The notes below the pieces were generated by a model, which was not told the origin of the DNA, did no database searches, and was given only the letters and a program-made list of their open reading frames with translations. DNA of 64,000 nucleotides from an uncultured Eubacteriales bacterium. GTDB lineage: Bacteria > Bacillota > Clostridia > Oscillospirales > Acutalibacteraceae. The translations under genes and the position numbers were made by a program. The DNA is taken from positions 18,686-82,685 of the forward strand of contig CAKSDJ010000001.1 of NCBI GenBank assembly GCA_934445015.1. Reading direction: 5' to 3'. This document shows, in pieces, positions 1 to 7,983 of the stretch. Numbering within the stretch: position 1 is the stretch's first letter; each line of letters starts with the position of its first letter.

Positions 1-231
1 ATGTTTTGCGGCAAAAAAGTTTCGGGCAGCGAAATTTCAAAAGCATTGGGGCTTCGTTCAAGCCATTTTGAAGTAACGTTCGCCGACGGCAATTTTAATT
101 TCAGCGTAAAGGGTTACGGTCACGGCGTGGGTATGAGTCAGAACGGCGCAAACTATATGGCGCAGCAAGGCAGCGATTATAAAGAAATTCTGCTCCACTA
201 TTATAAGGGCGCGGTTTTGCAAAAAAATTGA
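1..231 (+). CDS. SpoIID/LytB-domain protein, C-terminal fragment
   Basis: This is the last 76 codons of a gene that begins before the window, so the ATG at position 1 is probably not its start. The fragment carries the SpoIID/LytB hallmark GYGHGVGMSQNGA near residues 38-50, followed by the usual ending with a YKEILLHYY-type motif. SpoIID proteins are exported lytic transglycosylases that cut peptidoglycan during engulfment in sporulation; LytB-type relatives modulate amidases. The gene ends just before the promoter of the ribosomal operon. Which paralogue it is cannot be told from the fragment. Confidence 0.8.
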   Translation: MFCGKKVSGSEISKALGLRSSHFEVTFADGNFNFSVKGYGHGVGMSQNGANYMAQQGSDYKEILLHYYKGAVLQKN

Positions 232-239
232 AATTTTAC

Positions 240-268
240 TTGACAAATCAACAAGCGTTATATATAAT
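240..268 (+). promoter_or_regulatory. SigA-type promoter of rplJ-rplL
   Basis: A consensus -35 TTGACA (240-245) and a consensus -10 TATAAT (263-268) are separated by 17 bases. They lie directly upstream of the L10 leader, giving a predicted transcript start near 275. Confidence 0.9.
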
Positions 269-271
269 GGT

Positions 272-397
272 TTAGCAATCCAAAGACAGTAGGTGGCATT
301 TGCCGTAAGTTTTATCGCCTGCCGAGGTGAGCGTGAATTATTGATTTTTTGATTTTTCATGTCTGCCCTTGATGTCCTTGGGTGGACATTTTTTATT
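272..397 (+). promoter_or_regulatory. ribosomal protein L10 leader RNA with attenuator-like hairpin
   Basis: The 5' untranslated region between promoter and rplJ has the conserved elements of the Firmicutes L10 leader: AAAGACAGTAGGTG (about 281-294), then GCCTGCCGAGGTGAGCG (about 317-333). It ends with a short stem ATGTCC/GGACAT (372-377 with 384-389) followed by a T run, which looks like an attenuator. In this leader family the L10(L12)4 complex binds the RNA and represses its own operon. The class is assigned from these motifs and from position, without covariance scoring. Confidence 0.85.
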
Positions 398-417
398 TCA
401 CGCGGAGGTGAAACGAA

Positions 418-930
418 TTGCCAAACGCAAAGGTTTTAGAAGCAAAAAAACAGGCTGTTGCGGATCTTTCCGAAAAAATCGGCGCCGCAGTCGCAGGTGT
501 AATTGTTGACTACAAAGGTATCACTGTTGCCGACGATACCGCACTCCGTAAAGAGTTGCGCGAAAACGGTATTCACTACTCGGTAGTTAAAAATTCCACG
601 TTAAGACGCGCCGTAGAGGGCACCGACCTTGCAGAGATCGCAAACGTGTGCGAAGGCACAACCGCTATTGCACTCTCTGATGAAGATTACACAGCAGCAG
701 CAAGAATACTTTGCAAGTTTGCCGACGGTCATGAAAACTTTAAGGTTAAGTCGGGTATACTTGAAGGCAAGGTTGTAGATGTTAACACTATTACCGAACT
801 TGCAAAACTTCCGTCAAGGGATGTTCTTCTTGCAACAGTTCTCAGTGCTTTCCAAGCACCGATCGCAGCATTTGCACGTGCTGTACAGGCCATTGTTGAT
901 AAAGACGGTGAGCCCGAAGCAGCAGAATAA
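418..930 (+). CDS. rplJ: 50S ribosomal protein L10
   Basis: L10 is the base of the ribosomal stalk and holds the L7/L12 dimers that recruit GTPase factors. The 170-residue product begins PNAKVLEAKKQAV and has the L10 core (VDYKGITVADDTALRKELRE, then KNSTLRRA). Length is normal. The start is a TTG (418-420) with the ribosome binding site GAGGTG at 405-410; no ATG fits the family N-terminus. It is the first gene of the L10-L7/L12 operon and is expected to be autoregulated through the leader upstream. Confidence 0.97.
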   Translation: MPNAKVLEAKKQAVADLSEKIGAAVAGVIVDYKGITVADDTALRKELRENGIHYSVVKNSTLRRAVEGTDLAEIANVCEGTTAIALSDEDYTAAARILCKFADGHENFKVKSGILEGKVVDVNTITELAKLPSRDVLLATVLSAFQAPIAAFARAVQAIVDKDGEPEAAE

Positions 931-968
931 TTAAAAAATTTTAAAAAAGATTATTGGAGGAAATTAAA

Positions 969-1346
969 ATGGCATCTGAAAAGATTACAGCTATGATTGA
1001 AGAGTTAAAAACTCTTACAGTTCTTGAACTTTCTGAACTTGTTAAAGCAGTAGAAGAGGAGTTTGGCGTATCTGCAGCCGCTGCAGTAGCAGTAGCAGCA
1101 CCGGCAGACGGTGGCGCAGCAGCCGCTGAAGAGAAAACCGAATTTGACGTTGTTCTCGCAGAGGCAGGCGCTGAAAAAATTAAGGTTATTAAAGTTGTTC
1201 GCGAAATCACAGGTCTTGGCCTTGCTGATGCAAAGGCACTTGTTGACGGCGCACCCAAAACCCTTAAAGAAGCAGCTTCTAAAGAAGACGCTGAAGCAAT
1301 CAAAGCAAAACTTGAAGAAGTTGGCGCAAAGGTTGAACTTAAGTAA
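969..1346 (+). CDS. rplL: 50S ribosomal protein L7/L12
   Basis: This is the multicopy acidic stalk protein that interacts with translation factors. The 125-residue product has the N-terminal dimerisation segment ([21 protein letters not shown]), an Ala-rich hinge around residues 38-55, and the C-terminal domain with [20 protein letters not shown]. The ATG at 969 is used because GGAGG (956-960) lies at ideal distance; an in-frame TTG at 954 sits at that site and would add MEEIK. It lies 38 bases after rplJ and is followed by a terminator. Confidence 0.97.
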   Translation: MASEKITAMIEELKTLTVLELSELVKAVEEEFGVSAAAAVAVAAPADGGAAAAEEKTEFDVVLAEAGAEKIKVIKVVREITGLGLADAKALVDGAPKTLKEAASKEDAEAIKAKLEEVGAKVELK

Positions 1347-1371
1347 TTTAAGATCTGCTCAAAACTTTTCG

Positions 1372-1401
1372 GCTCACCGTTTTAAAACGGTGAGCTTTTT
1401 G
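1372..1401 (+). terminator. Rho-independent terminator of rplJ-rplL
   Basis: A perfect stem GCTCACCGTTTT/AAAACGGTGAGC (1372-1395) is followed by a T run. It sits 25 bases after the rplL stop codon. Confidence 0.93.
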
Positions 1402-1436
1402 TTTGCGCAAATTGCTTCAGGTGCAGGAGTTAACTT

Positions 1437-1470
1437 AAAAAGGTCCCGGGGGATTACCCCGAGACCTTTT
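1437..1470 (-). terminator. terminator of the minus-strand gene 1490-2419
   Basis: The inverted repeat AAAAGGTCCCGGGG/CCCCGAGACCTTTT folds into a strong hairpin just past the stop codon of the 1490-2419 gene. The T/A-rich flanks mean it may also back up the rplL terminator from the other side. Confidence 0.75.
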
Positions 1471-1489
1471 GGTTCATCTAAGCTTAATT

Positions 1490-2419
1490 TTATCCAAGCG
1501 GAAGCACGGCAGTAGCATGATTTTTAGGAACAGAATAACTTACAGCCACGTTACCCCTGTCATCAGCAACAATTCTTATGCTTTGCCAATCAACATCGGA
1601 TTCGGCAGTGCTTTCCTTTATTTTGTTATCGATATATTCCTTAGTGTAGTCAATGTTTTTACCTTCAAATTTGTACGTAAAATCACTTACATACACAATT
1701 GCACCGTCATAACCGACGCAAACGCTGAGCCTGTCAACGCTTTTATATCCGCCGATATATCTTGTGTATTCAAAACCGTAATATCCGTATTGTGATTCGT
1801 ATGAACTGCGCTCATATTTTGCTATATCACATTTTGTTTTTGCGTACTCATCGGCAATTTTTTGTGCGGAGTCTTTATCTATACTTCCGTCGGTTTTTTC
1901 TGTAATAAGCGATTTCATATCCGCAATAAACAGTCTGCCTGTTTCTGCGGCAAATTCGAACTTATTGCCTAAGTCGTCGCTGTATACAACCTTTTTATCA
2001 TAATTCAAGGCATCATTAACATTTGAAAATTTTAAATTAAACTTTTTATCGTTTATAGTTTCTGCTTTTTCGGCCCTGAAATCAAAATCGGTGTCTACAT
2101 ACTCTGCAATTTCGGATTTAACCGACTTATCTGCGGCTGTCAAAACTTCTTTTTCTGCTTCTGCTGTTTTTGCACCAGCGTCTTTTACAGCTGCTTCTGA
2201 TGTTTTTGCACCCACGTCTTTTACAGTTGTTTCTGCTGATTTTTCTTCAACTGAATTTTCAGGGATTTCCGTATTCTGAACATCTGAAATTTCCGAAGAA
2301 ACCTCCGCTTTATTTTCTTTATTATTTTCTTTTATAAGAGAAATGCTTTTAAAACCTATTAAACAAGACACGCAAACTGCAACAACTGAAGCAACAATCA
2401 AATACAAACGTTTTTTCAT
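1490..2419 (-). CDS. membrane-anchored exported protein of unknown function with 12-residue repeats
   Basis: Not recognised as a named family. The 309-residue product starts with an uncleaved-looking signal anchor (residues about 4-24). A low-complexity Glu/Lys/Ala/Thr stretch (about 31-100) follows, containing near-identical repeats VKDVGAKTSEA and VKDAGAKTAEA. The C-terminal part (about 105-300) is folded-looking and rich in Tyr and Asp, with segments like GYYGFEYTRYIGGY that resemble the PepSY-like domains of Firmicutes surface proteins; that likeness is only an impression. SD GGGAG lies 9 bases before the ATG. The start overlaps the stop of a 19-codon upstream ORF as ATGA, so translation may be coupled. 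A hairpin terminator follows. Confidence 0.7.
   Translation of the reverse strand: MKKRLYLIVASVVAVCVSCLIGFKSISLIKENNKENKAEVSSEISDVQNTEIPENSVEEKSAETTVKDVGAKTSEAAVKDAGAKTAEAEKEVLTAADKSVKSEIAEYVDTDFDFRAEKAETINDKKFNLKFSNVNDALNYDKKVVYSDDLGNKFEFAAETGRLFIADMKSLITEKTDGSIDKDSAQKIADEYAKTKCDIAKYERSSYESQYGYYGFEYTRYIGGYKSVDRLSVCVGYDGAIVYVSDFTYKFEGKNIDYTKEYIDNKIKESTAESDVDWQSIRIVADDRGNVAVSYSVPKNHATAVLPLG
2157..2228 (-). repeat. tandem 36-bp coding repeat, two copies
   Basis: Units 2157-2192 and 2193-2228 differ at about four positions and encode the duplicated 12-residue block of the 1490-2419 protein; a partial third copy may begin at 2229. Being in frame and a multiple of three, it could expand or contract by slippage without breaking the gene. 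Confidence 0.8.
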
Positions 2420-2475
2420 TGCGCTTTTCTCCCTTTCTGCTTACATTTTTGTACAATTTTAAATTCGTTATGCAT
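2416..2475 (-). CDS. possible 19-residue leader peptide coupled to the downstream anchored protein
   Basis: A short ORF, MHNEFKIVQKCKQKGRKAQ, begins at an ATG (2473-2475) placed 8 bases after a very strong Shine-Dalgarno GGAGGAGAT. Its TGA overlaps the ATG of the 309-residue gene (ATGA). The product is strongly basic and has no recognisable domain. The good ribosome binding site and the stop/start overlap suggest a translated leader that couples translation. It could also be chance, because nothing at protein level supports it. Confidence 0.45.
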   Translation of the reverse strand: MHNEFKIVQKCKQKGRKAQ

Positions 2476-2519
2476 CGGTATCTCCTCCATATAATATCAT
2501 ATGCGGCTTTCCCGTCTTT

Positions 2520-2548
2520 ATTGTAACAAATATTAAATCAAATTGCAA
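2520..2548 (-). promoter_or_regulatory. promoter of the 2475-1490 unit
   Basis: On the minus strand, -35 TTGCAA (2543-2548) and -10 TACAAT (2520-2525) are separated by 17 bases. This places the transcript start about 35-40 bases before the 19-codon leader ORF. Confidence 0.6.
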
Positions 2549-2575
2549 GTTTTTTTTACTCACAGCAATAAAATG

Positions 2576-4153
2576 TCAGTGCTTTACAACCTGATTCTTA
2601 TCACCTACAATACAGTATGAGTTTAACCCACAGTATATTTCTTCCGTCAGGACATTTTCAGGTATGTTATTGTTTACAATATCATTACGCGTATATCCAG
2701 CATAAGCCAAATTGGCATCAAGGGTTATTTCATACGCCTGACTTGCAGCGGATGCGACAGTATTGCCCTCACCTAACAGCCTTGTAAACTCAATCATCCA
2801 CTTAGGAGAGCCCATTGTAGTCACGGTTTGAAGAGTATCGTAATAATAACGATACCATGTTTCATTTTCAAAACCGACAACTGTTTTAACTCCCTTACTG
2901 TGTAATACGTTTACAAAATTTGTTGAGTCGCTTTCACCGCCTTTTGCGGTTTCGCAAGCTGTTGATACAAAACATCTTGTATTAGAAAAATAATTGCTTG
3001 GCAGTTCACTCAGGTCACTTGTAGTATAAAGACCGTAGCACACCGTGCAATTTTCATCCTGACAATCTATATGGTCATTATAAATATTTCTCATGCTCCA
3101 CTGTATACCCTCTTTATATCCGTGAGTGGCGATTGCACAATATGATGATTCTCGTATAAACCTACTGCAAGAATAGTATCGATCTGTAGCACTTGCCGCA
3201 TAATTATATCTGTGCAATTCAGAGCAACCGATATTCTGGCAATACCCCTGAATATTACTATCCATTATCCAGCTTGAATGGTCTATTCCGTTTCTATCAA
3301 TCATACCTAATAAGGTTATAGGCTTACAATTGTTATACATGCTGTCTTTAAGCACAGGTGAAACACCGCTGCCGTCATACATATAAATTATTATTCGAAA
3401 TCTCGCCTCACCGTAATCGTCCCAATCTATGGGAATTGTAAACCCATGATAGCCATTACCGTAACCTTCTGTCGCTAAGTCACCGCGATATTCATTTGCG
3501 CTTTTTGTTATTATTTTAATAACATTTCCATCCAATCCTATTATGTGCACATGTACCCCAACTGGTTCATTCGGTGCGTCCGGTTTCCAGGCCCAACCTC
3601 CTATTCCGGTGCTTTTCAATGCATCAACAGAACCGGTCATACTTCTTACAGTAAAACTAATCGGAGCATTATTAAGCAGGGCATTGGAACTATTTACGCC
3701 TATTGCATAAGCATAAACCGAATACGTACCGGGTTTATAATCTATCCAGTTTATACTGTAATCAAAACCGTGATATCCATCTCCGTATCCTGCAGACTTT
3801 AAATCTGCCCTGTAAATATCTGCTGTTGCCGTTCTTATATGTTGCTCTCCTGTTGAATTGTTTATTATGTATATGTGTACTTGCAACGCGGTGTTCGGCA
3901 ATCCGCTTTGATATGCCCAACCGTGTATTCGGCTTGCACTGACGCCGTCTAAAAAACCACCCGGAGTTGATGCGGCAGCATATACGGTGTTATCGCTAAC
4001 ATCGATCAAGTCAGTTGTGCTACAACCCAAATCAACGCTTCGGGTTGTTTCGTTTATATTTGATTTTGAAACCGGTGCAGCCGCAATGGCATTAAGTGAT
4101 AAAGTAAAAGCCAAAATAACAAGAATGAATGTTGCCGTTAATTTGTTTTTCAT
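2576..4153 (-). CDS. secreted caspase/CHAT-like (clan CD) protein with tandem repeat domains
   Basis: The 525-residue product has a signal peptide (about 1-25, ending AIAAAP). Two related domains of about 95 residues follow (about 66-168 and 172-262); each contains a GWAY/GWAW segment and a YGxGYHGF motif, as in repeats of Firmicutes surface proteins. The C-terminal region (about 280-520) carries CAIATHG (His344) and CFVSTACETA (Cys400). These match the His and Cys motifs of CHAT/caspase-like proteases, where the usual cysteine motif is SACETA. It is probably an extracellular cysteine peptidase, but substrate and activation are unknown. SD AAGGAAGG precedes the ATG. Several other cysteines occur in the C-terminal half, unusual for an exported protein. 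Confidence 0.72.
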   Translation of the reverse strand: MKNKLTATFILVILAFTLSLNAIAAAPVSKSNINETTRSVDLGCSTTDLIDVSDNTVYAAASTPGGFLDGVSASRIHGWAYQSGLPNTALQVHIYIINNSTGEQHIRTATADIYRADLKSAGYGDGYHGFDYSINWIDYKPGTYSVYAYAIGVNSSNALLNNAPISFTVRSMTGSVDALKSTGIGGWAWKPDAPNEPVGVHVHIIGLDGNVIKIITKSANEYRGDLATEGYGNGYHGFTIPIDWDDYGEARFRIIIYMYDGSGVSPVLKDSMYNNCKPITLLGMIDRNGIDHSSWIMDSNIQGYCQNIGCSELHRYNYAASATDRYYSCSRFIRESSYCAIATHGYKEGIQWSMRNIYNDHIDCQDENCTVCYGLYTTSDLSELPSNYFSNTRCFVSTACETAKGGESDSTNFVNVLHSKGVKTVVGFENETWYRYYYDTLQTVTTMGSPKWMIEFTRLLGEGNTVASAASQAYEITLDANLAYAGYTRNDIVNNNIPENVLTEEIYCGLNSYCIVGDKNQVVKH

Positions 4154-4300
4154 ATTTAACCTTCCTTTTACATTTTGTTTTTAGTGCAATATTTTATGGT
4201 GGACTTCTCATTATAATTCATCTCCTAAGGCAGCTATAATGCTAAAATTTTCTGTTTTGAAAATATCACAAAATCACACCAAATGTAAAGATAAATCGTT

Positions 4301-4425
4301 CGTCAAATTTCGACATTTAAAACGACATTCTAAACAAAAGTTATTAGTAAAAAACGAAAATATTGTTTAATATTCATATATCACATTGTTTGCAGTTTAT
4401 TTTATTTTTGTCGTATATTGTCGAA
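4301..4425. promoter_or_regulatory. cluster of Spo0A-box-like sites in a 321-bp intergenic region
   Basis: The gap 4154-4474 holds no gene. It has one exact 0A-box heptamer on each strand: TTCGACA at 4309-4315 (TGTCGAA on the minus strand) and TGTCGAA at 4419-4425. Partial matches lie nearby (CGTCAAA at 4301, ACGACA near 4321, TTGTCGTA near 4408). They lie about 150-270 bp before the start of the secreted caspase-like gene. In Bacillus and Clostridium, TGTCGAA is the core of the Spo0A binding site. The heptamer is short and the region is AT-rich, so binding is inferred only. No convincing -35/-10 pair was found for that gene. Confidence 0.4.
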
Positions 4426-4443
4426 ATGTTTTTGTATATTTTT

Positions 4444-4472
4444 TAACCCCCTACCTTTTCGGCAGGGGGTTA
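4444..4472. terminator. GC-rich hairpin after the GHL10 gene
   Basis: A 9-bp stem TAACCCCCT/AGGGGGTTA with a short loop directly follows the stop codon of the minus-strand gene at 4475. The T-rich side is on the plus strand, while the minus-strand transcript would have an A-rich tail, so it is an imperfect terminator for that gene. Confidence 0.5.
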
Positions 4473-4474
4473 TT

Positions 4475-5611
4475 TTATAAATATTTGAACATAAACGAGT
4501 ATGAAAAATAAATGTGTCCGTATATATCGGGGTTTTGTTCACAAATTTGAGTCTGGCGTTTTATAACGTCAACACCGTTTTGCCATTCTTCACGGTCGGG
4601 TTCGTTTTGGGTATTTATTTTATATGCGGCAAGCCCTATCATCAGTTTGACATCTTTGTTATCAGTAACATTTATCCAGTCGGATATCAAATTTTCAAAT
4701 TTATAATCATCCGTAGGATAGTTAAATCCGAAATACAGCTGCGGTATTATGTAGTCTATGCAGCCGCTTTCGCACCAGGTATTTATATCGGCATAATGTT
4801 TGCTGTAATTTTCAGAAACGGACGCCGCCGGACTTATACTGAAAACTATATTTGCATCGGTGAATTTGACTGCGGTAAAACAACCGCTTATAAGGGCGTT
4901 TACATTTGCCCGACGCCAGTCGTCGAGCGAGAGCGGTTTTTCGGCATCGGCGCAGTAGGCTTCATAACTTACCTTATCGAATTCGGGGTCGGTCGTGGGA
5001 TAAAAATAATCGTCAAAATGTATGCCGTCAACCTTGTAGTTATTTATTATTTCACGTACACCGTCTGTCACAAGTTTGCGCGCCTCACCCGAAGCGGGAT
5101 TAAGATAAATGCCGTTGCTTATAACAGCGTTTGTATCGTTTGACACGTCATCGTCGCTAAGCCACTGTTTTACCGGACTTTTTTCATCAAGCGCCGATAC
5201 GTCGCCGTCGGCAGTGCGCACGCGGTAAGGGTTGATCCAAGCGTGAAATTTTAAACCTTCGGCGTGACATTTTTCTATCATATATTCAAGCACATCAAAA
5301 TCATACTGTTTAACGGTTTCACGAAGCGGAAAATACTGCGAACTGTATATCGAGTCGCAAAACGCCCTTGTATGAACAAACAGGTCGGTTATGCCGCGTG
5401 ACTTGCAGTTTGATACAACCGCGTCAAACCCGTTTTTGAAATCTCCCGTTTTAAGAACAGCGTCAAGTTCGCTGTATGACAACCATACGCCCGAGACGTA
5501 ACTTTCGGCGGTATCGGTTTTGCGTGTTTTATTTTCTTTTTGGGGCGAACAACCGGTAAGCAATATCAGCGAAAGCGCTATGCACAATATCCTTTTCATA
5601 TTTTTTCTCAT
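4475..5611 (-). CDS. GHL10 (DUF187)-type glycoside hydrolase-like lipoprotein
   Basis: The lipoprotein signal ILLTGC shows the mature protein is tethered outside the membrane. It then matches the GHL10/DUF187 pattern: SGVWLSYSELD at the start, FVHTRAFCDSIYSSQYFP, the barrel segment GLKFHAWINPYRVR, and VDGIHFDDYFYP, whose acidic residues are the likely active site. These proteins are putative hydrolases of cell wall or exopolysaccharide. The start chosen is the ATG at 5611 (378 residues). An ATG at 5599 lies just before the lipoprotein signal and is equally possible; the frame also stays open to 5647. No strong ribosome binding site decides between them. Confidence 0.85.
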   Translation of the reverse strand: MRKNMKRILCIALSLILLTGCSPQKENKTRKTDTAESYVSGVWLSYSELDAVLKTGDFKNGFDAVVSNCKSRGITDLFVHTRAFCDSIYSSQYFPLRETVKQYDFDVLEYMIEKCHAEGLKFHAWINPYRVRTADGDVSALDEKSPVKQWLSDDDVSNDTNAVISNGIYLNPASGEARKLVTDGVREIINNYKVDGIHFDDYFYPTTDPEFDKVSYEAYCADAEKPLSLDDWRRANVNALISGCFTAVKFTDANIVFSISPAASVSENYSKHYADINTWCESGCIDYIIPQLYFGFNYPTDDYKFENLISDWINVTDNKDVKLMIGLAAYKINTQNEPDREEWQNGVDVIKRQTQICEQNPDIYGHIYFSYSFMFKYL

Positions 5612-5678
5612 TTCTTTTTTAACTAATACAGTATATTTTAAACGCATTATAAAAATTCATCAAGTATTATTTTTTCGC

Positions 5679-5707
5679 TTGATTATATAAACATAATATT
5701 GTATAAT
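5679..5707 (+). promoter_or_regulatory. promoter of the 5729-7825 operon
   Basis: -35 TTGATT (5679-5684) and consensus -10 TATAAT (5702-5707) are separated by 17 bases, closely upstream of the GAGGTG ribosome binding site of the first gene. Confidence 0.75.
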
Positions 5708-5728
5708 GCTTTTACGAGGTGATCTGCT

Positions 5729-6190
5729 TTGCATAATTATAAAAAATCGGTTAAATTTACCTTGATTTTGGTATACGTAGCAATATTTTTATTGTTTGCA
5801 ATGGTTGTTGCACTGCCGTGGATTGTAACATGGTACGTTGAGGTCCGTGGTAAAGACGCAGGTCTGCCTGCCGTTATAATGCTTACGTGTTACCCGTGTG
5901 TTCCGCCTGTGGCGATAGCATTATTTGCTTTAAAAAGTATGCTTAAAAATATACTTAACGGCTTAATCTTCGGTGACGAAAACATATGCTCACTTAACAA
6001 AATCGCGGTAAGCAGTCTTATATGCGGCGTTATAACCGCAGTTGCAGGGTATTTTTATCTACCGTTTTATTTTGTAAGTCTGGCGGCGTTTGGGTGTGCG
6101 ATTATTATAAAAGCCATAAAAGATACTTTTGCCGCCCAACTTGAAAACCAGCGTGAAAAATTATATGAATCCGTGAGGGAAGAATTATGA
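5729..6190 (+). CDS. small four-helix membrane protein, DUF2975-like
   Basis: The 153-residue product has four hydrophobic segments (about 10-34, 47-68, 90-108, 111-128) and a charged C-terminal tail ([17 protein letters not shown]). The layout resembles DUF2975 membrane proteins of Firmicutes, whose function is unknown. The start is TTG (5729-5731), 7 bases after GAGGTG. The gene overlaps the ACT-domain gene by 4 bases (ATGA), indicating an operon with it and the UPF0210 gene. In other genomes DUF2975 genes often sit beside a small Xre-type regulator; none is present here. Confidence 0.7.
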   Translation: MHNYKKSVKFTLILVYVAIFLLFAMVVALPWIVTWYVEVRGKDAGLPAVIMLTCYPCVPPVAIALFALKSMLKNILNGLIFGDENICSLNKIAVSSLICGVITAVAGYFYLPFYFVSLAAFGCAIIIKAIKDTFAAQLENQREKLYESVREEL

Positions 6191-6459
6191 AAAAAACAGT
6201 AATTTCGGTAATAGGTAAAGACGCCGTAGGCATTACCGCAAAAGTAAGCGCCGCCTGCGGCGAACATAACGTTAATATTGTGGATATAACCCAGTCGGTT
6301 TTGCAGGATATGTTTGTAATGGTAATGCTTACCGATATATCTGCCATTGACTGCTCGTTTAAAGATTTTTCTGACAGTATGTGTAAATTAGGCAAAGAAT
6401 CAAATCTTGAAATACGCGTTATGCACGAAGATATTTTTAACTCGATGCACAGAATTTAA
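6187..6459 (+). CDS. ACT-domain protein (UPF0237 family)
   Basis: This 90-residue stand-alone ACT domain begins [21 protein letters not shown], with the ligand-site motif GKDAVGI and a second strand NIVDITQSV. Stand-alone ACT proteins of this family are thought to sense small molecules, often amino acids. It is almost always found directly upstream of a UPF0210 (DUF711) gene, as here (10 bases apart), so the two probably act together. The exact role is not established. Confidence 0.9.
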   Translation: MKKTVISVIGKDAVGITAKVSAACGEHNVNIVDITQSVLQDMFVMVMLTDISAIDCSFKDFSDSMCKLGKESNLEIRVMHEDIFNSMHRI

Positions 6460-6469
6460 GGGGATATTT

Positions 6470-7825
6470 ATGCTTAATCTCGGTGATATTTTAGAAACGA
6501 TCAATATGATCCGTCAGGAAAATCTTGACATACGCACAATCACAATGGGTATATCCCTGCTTGACTGTGCCGACAGTAATATTGATGTTTCGTGCGAAAA
6601 AATTTACAACAAAATAACTCGTCTTGCCGGCAATCTTGTAAAAGTGGGTTGCGATATTGAAAATGAATACGGTATTCCGATTATCAACAAACGCATTTCG
6701 GTGACCCCTATTGCTATGCTTGTTGCGGTTTCGGGCGGCGACCCCGTTAAATACGCCCTTACCCTGCAGCGTGCGGCTGACACGGTGGGTGTTAATTTTA
6801 TAGGCGGTTTTTCGGCGCTTGTGCAAAAGGGTTTCTCAGCCGGTGATATTGAACTTATAAAATCTATACCGCGCGCTTTAAGCGAAACGCAAAACATTTG
6901 CTCATCGGTAAACATAGGCTCAACAAAAGCCGGTATAAATATGGACGCCGTAAAACTTATGGGTGAAACCATTCGCGAAAGCGCATTGCTTACTGCCGAT
7001 CGCGACTGTATAGGCCCTGCAAAACTGGTCGTATTTTGCAACGCACCTGAAGATAACCCGTTTATGGCCGGCGCATTTCACGGTGTGGGTGAACCCGACT
7101 GCGTTATTCACGTGGGCGTTTCGGGTCCCGGCGTTGTTTATTCGGCACTTAAAAAGTGTGACGGTGACCTGTGCGCTGTAGCCGAAGTAATAAAACGGAC
7201 CGCGTTTAAAATAACCCGTGTCGGTCAGCTCGTGGGCAGTGAAGCCGCAAAAAGGCTCGGCGTGCCGTTTGGCATAGTTGATTTGTCGCTTGCACCGACA
7301 CCGGCGGTGGGCGACTCGGTAGCAAGAATACTTGAAGAGATAGGACTCGGCATTTGCGGAACCCACGGTACCACAGCCGCGCTCGCCATGCTTAATGACG
7401 CTGTCAAAAAGGGTGGAGTTATGGCGTGCAACTCGGTAGGCGGACTTTCGGGCGCGTTTATACCTGTATCTGAAGATGAGGGTATGATAGCGGCAGCACG
7501 CAGCGGTGACCTTAAAATAGAAAAACTTGAGGCAATGACCGCAGTTTGCTCTGTGGGCCTTGATATGATAGCAATTCCCGGAGATACACCGAGCGAGGTC
7601 ATATCGGCAATAATTGCCGATGAAGCAGCCATAGGTATGGTAAACTCAAAAACCACCGCTGTGCGCGTAATACCTGCAATAGGCAAAAAAGCCGGTGAGG
7701 AACTTAACTTCGGCGGATTGTTGGGCGAAGCACCGATTATGGGCGTGAACCTGAGCGCCAGCCCAAAAAAATTTATTGACCGCGGCGGCAGAATACCGGC
7801 GCCTATGCAAAGCCTTAAAAATTAA
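6470..7825 (+). CDS. UPF0210 (DUF711/PFL) family protein
   Basis: This is a 451-residue protein of the UPF0210 family. Recognisable segments are [11 protein letters not shown] at the N-terminus, [20 protein letters not shown], the Gly-rich [10 protein letters not shown] and the ending [13 protein letters not shown]. Length is normal. Structures of the family show a relation to glycyl-radical-like folds, but no enzymatic activity is established. The ATG at 6470 follows AAGGGGAT; an upstream in-frame ATG at 6407 lies inside the ACT gene and is rejected. It is the last gene of its operon. Confidence 0.92.
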   Translation: MLNLGDILETINMIRQENLDIRTITMGISLLDCADSNIDVSCEKIYNKITRLAGNLVKVGCDIENEYGIPIINKRISVTPIAMLVAVSGGDPVKYALTLQRAADTVGVNFIGGFSALVQKGFSAGDIELIKSIPRALSETQNICSSVNIGSTKAGINMDAVKLMGETIRESALLTADRDCIGPAKLVVFCNAPEDNPFMAGAFHGVGEPDCVIHVGVSGPGVVYSALKKCDGDLCAVAEVIKRTAFKITRVGQLVGSEAAKRLGVPFGIVDLSLAPTPAVGDSVARILEEIGLGICGTHGTTAALAMLNDAVKKGGVMACNSVGGLSGAFIPVSEDEGMIAAARSGDLKIEKLEAMTAVCSVGLDMIAIPGDTPSEVISAIIADEAAIGMVNSKTTAVRVIPAIGKKAGEELNFGGLLGEAPIMGVNLSASPKKFIDRGGRIPAPMQSLKN

Positions 7826-7948
7826 AAAATATAAAAACGCGCCTATGATACCACTGTATTACGGGCGCATTTTTATGCAAAAAATAAACGTTGCCGCCTA
7901 CCCTCTTGCCTATTCGGATATACAACCGCCGATATGTCAAAATCTAAC

Positions 7949-7977
7949 TTGCATTCCGTACTTTTTTATGTTATAAT
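7949..7977 (+). promoter_or_regulatory. promoter of pnuC
   Basis: -35 TTGCAT (7949-7954) and consensus -10 TATAAT (7972-7977) are separated by 17 bases. The predicted start near 7984 leaves an untranslated leader of about 110 bases. Confidence 0.8.
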
Positions 7978-7983
7978 ACTACG

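Noticed and set aside
4514..5143. Plus-strand 209-codon ORF
   Set aside because: Fully antisense to the GHL10 lipoprotein gene, which has clear family motifs and a lipoprotein signal; the plus-strand product is hydrophobic and shows no domain.
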